DNA from: an uncultured Eubacteriales bacterium | Lineage (GTDB): Bacteria; Bacillota; Clostridia; Oscillospirales; Oscillospiraceae | Direction: 5' to 3' | DNA: 16,490 nt | Assembly (NCBI GenBank): GCA_900552725.1 | Contig: USAT01000035.1 | Coordinates: forward strand, 1 to 16,490 | Part shown: positions 15,149-16,490 of the stretch, piece by piece | Numbering within the stretch: the first letter of the stretch is position 1 | Layout: every line of letters begins with the position of its first letter | Position numbers and translations under genes: made by a program | Notes under the pieces: model-generated | What the model was told of the DNA's origin: nothing | Seen by the model: the letters and a program-made list of their open reading frames with translations, nothing else | Databases searched by the model: none

Positions 15149-15904
15149 TCAGCCGGGGATAAAGCTGGCTTTGCCCTCCTGGGTCATGTCGATGGCGCCC
15201 TTTTCGTTGATCTCCAGCCGCTCCACCACCGCCAGCAGATAGTCCAGCTTATAGTCGAAGTCGGCGTCCCAGCGGAAGGTCACGTCGAACCGGTCCAGAT
15301 ACCGCATCACCACCGAGGCGCTGTCGCTCAGGTCGATGGTCTGCACGTCGGAGAGCATGCTCTTGTCCCGCAGCAGGCCTAGCAGCGTCAGCAGAAGCTG
15401 GGCGGCGGGCTGCTCCTCCTCCGGCACCTGGATGGCGGTGCCCACCTGGGGCTCCAGCAGGCTCAGCCCCTTCACCAGGGCGTACTGCTTGCCGTCGCCG
15501 GTCTTCTCATCCACGATCTTGCCGTCGCCGGACAGCAGCCACAGCTTTCCGTCCTGAGACACGGCGGCGGGGGCGGTACACTCCGTCACCGTCACCACCA
15601 GCGTGCTGGGAAGCTGACGGCTGATGCGCACTGTCTCCACATAGGGCAGGGCGGCGGTGATCTGCTCCGACGCCTTGTATTTGTTCAGGAAGAACATGTT
15701 GTCCCCCACCTGGATGCCGCCCGCCTCGGCGATCTGCTGGGGCGTATAGCGGCTGTTGCCGGTGACGGTGACGGTCTCCACCTTGAAGAACAGGGCCAGC
15801 GCCACGGCGATGGCGCCGCAGATGGCCGCAAAGACCAAGATCTTATACAAAAACGAGAAGCGTCCCTGACGCCGTTTGCGGTTATAGCGGTTCCGTCTGG
15901 CCAT
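15149..15904 (-). CDS. ftsQ: Cell division protein FtsQ/DivIB
   Basis: FtsQ/DivIB is a bitopic divisome protein that helps recruit and stabilise FtsB/FtsL and septal synthases. The 251-aa product has a basic cytoplasmic tail (MARRNRYNRKRRQGR), one membrane helix at about 19-40, then a POTRA domain (about 41-109, FKVETVTVTGNSRYTPQQIA ... RISRQLPSTLVVTVTE) and the extracellular beta domain to the end. AAAGGA is 7 nt ahead of the ATG. It begins 12 nt after the murA stop, so both are in one operon, the common clostridial dcw order murA-ftsQ-ftsZ. Confidence 0.9.
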   Translation of the reverse strand: MARRNRYNRKRRQGRFSFLYKILVFAAICGAIAVALALFFKVETVTVTGNSRYTPQQIAEAGGIQVGDNMFFLNKYKASEQITAALPYVETVRISRQLPSTLVVTVTECTAPAAVSQDGKLWLLSGDGKIVDEKTGDGKQYALVKGLSLLEPQVGTAIQVPEEEQPAAQLLLTLLGLLRDKSMLSDVQTIDLSDSASVVMRYLDRFDVTFRWDADFDYKLDYLLAVVERLEINEKGAIDMTQEGKASFIPG

Positions 15905-15916
15905 AGTGTATCCTTT

Positions 15917-16490
15917 CTATATCTCTGATCCCTCCGCGGCGGTGATGTCCGCGCCGAGAGACCGCAGGTCTCCCGCCAGATCCTCGTACCCCCGCTGGAT
16001 GTGGTGAATGTCGTGTAGTTGTGTGGTGCCACGGGCCTGCAGCGCGGCGATGGCCAGGGCGGCCCCGCCCCGCAGATCGGTGGCGTGTACGGCGGCGCCA
16101 TGCAGCTCCGGCACGCCGTAGACCACGGCCACCCGGCCCTCCAGCCGGACGTCCGCCCCAAGGCGGGCCAGCTCCGGCACATGGCGGTAGCGGCTGTCGA
16201 ACATGTTCTCCACGAACATGGACGCCCCCTCCGACCGCAGCAGCGCCGCCATCAGCAGCGCCTGGGCGTCGGTGGGGAAGCCGGGATAGGGTGAGGTGCG
16301 CACCGGCGGAACGGCCCGCAGGTGCTCGCCGCTCTCCAGGGTGATGGCGTCGGCCTCGCATTGCAGGGCGCAGCCCGCCTGCCGCAGCGCCGTGGTGACG
16401 GTGGCAAGATGGCGGTAGTCCACGCCGGACACGGTGATCCGTCCTCCGGCGGCGGCCGCCGCGCACAGGTATGTAGCCGCCGCGATCCGG
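15917..16490 (-). CDS. murA: UDP-N-acetylglucosamine 1-carboxyvinyltransferase, C-terminal part
   Basis: MurA transfers enolpyruvate from PEP to UDP-GlcNAc, the first committed step of peptidoglycan synthesis. Only the last 191 residues are inside the window; the frame is open to the right edge (RIAAATYLCAAAAAGGRITV) and the gene starts beyond it. The substrate loop RTSPYPGFPTDAQ with its conserved Asp, FVENMFDSRYRHVPEL, and the C-terminal ATDLRGGAAL and HHIQRGYEDL (conserved Arg) are all present. The catalytic Cys (about residue 115 in the family) lies outside the window and cannot be judged. Not MurZ-specific; Firmicutes often have two paralogues and I cannot say which this is. Confidence 0.93.
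   Translation of the reverse strand, partial: RIAAATYLCAAAAAGGRITVSGVDYRHLATVTTALRQAGCALQCEADAITLESGEHLRAVPPVRTSPYPGFPTDAQALLMAALLRSEGASMFVENMFDSRYRHVPELARLGADVRLEGRVAVVYGVPELHGAAVHATDLRGGAALAIAALQARGTTQLHDIHHIQRGYEDLAGDLRSLGADITAAEGSEI

Overview
The window is a stretch of ordinary core chromosome from a high-GC, low-copy-number-style Firmicute. A recognisable spo0A, a mtnN-luxS pair, an L27 with a cleavable N-terminal extension next to its Prp protease, an LtaS-type polymerase and an ftsQ-ftsZ cluster all point to a spore-forming member of the Clostridia. The GC-rich codon use and protein style resemble Oscillospiraceae (Flavonifractor/Oscillibacter-like). That family assignment is an inference; no rRNA is present. 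Two genes run off the ends: a cation efflux transporter at the left and murA at the right.

Layout. (1) 1-2510, minus strand: an operon of a cysteine-rich unknown protein, an NhaC-type antiporter (4-nt overlap) and a CDF cation transporter whose last visible 45 bases do not look like CDF sequence. (2) 2544-2829: a divergent control region with a palindrome placed symmetrically between two promoters and two Spo0A-box matches, leading into spo0A (plus). (3) 3632-4813, minus: tmcAL, convergent with spo0A across a bidirectional terminator. (4) 4934-6067, plus: mtnN-luxS, the S-adenosylhomocysteine detoxification and AI-2 pathway, divergent from tmcAL with back-to-back promoters. (5) 6122-8670, plus: rplU with a structured leader, prp, rpmA, a strong terminator, then obgE from its own promoter. 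(6) 8687-8903: a terminator-like hairpin that carries the ribosome binding site of a 59-codon gene. (7) 8974-9540, minus: a DUF4358-type lipoprotein, divergent from dinB (9691-10902, plus). (8) 11050-13152, plus: an LtaS-like membrane phosphotransferase. (9) 13242-16490, minus: murA (partial), ftsQ/divIB, ftsZ and an HD-domain nucleotidase-like gene.

How the genes work together. Most of the window serves growth and division: ribosome assembly (L21, L27, Prp, Obg), tRNA modification (TmcAL), envelope synthesis (LtaS-like, MurA), the divisome (FtsQ, FtsZ), and sporulation entry (Spo0A). I found no phage, IS element, CRISPR array, tRNA or rRNA, and no convincing new multi-gene system. The best leads are small regulatory ones: the hairpin-embedded ribosome binding site of the 59-aa gene, the symmetric palindrome in the spo0A divergent region, a 22-bp perfect palindrome upstream of obgE, and the abrupt break in the CDF gene at the left edge.
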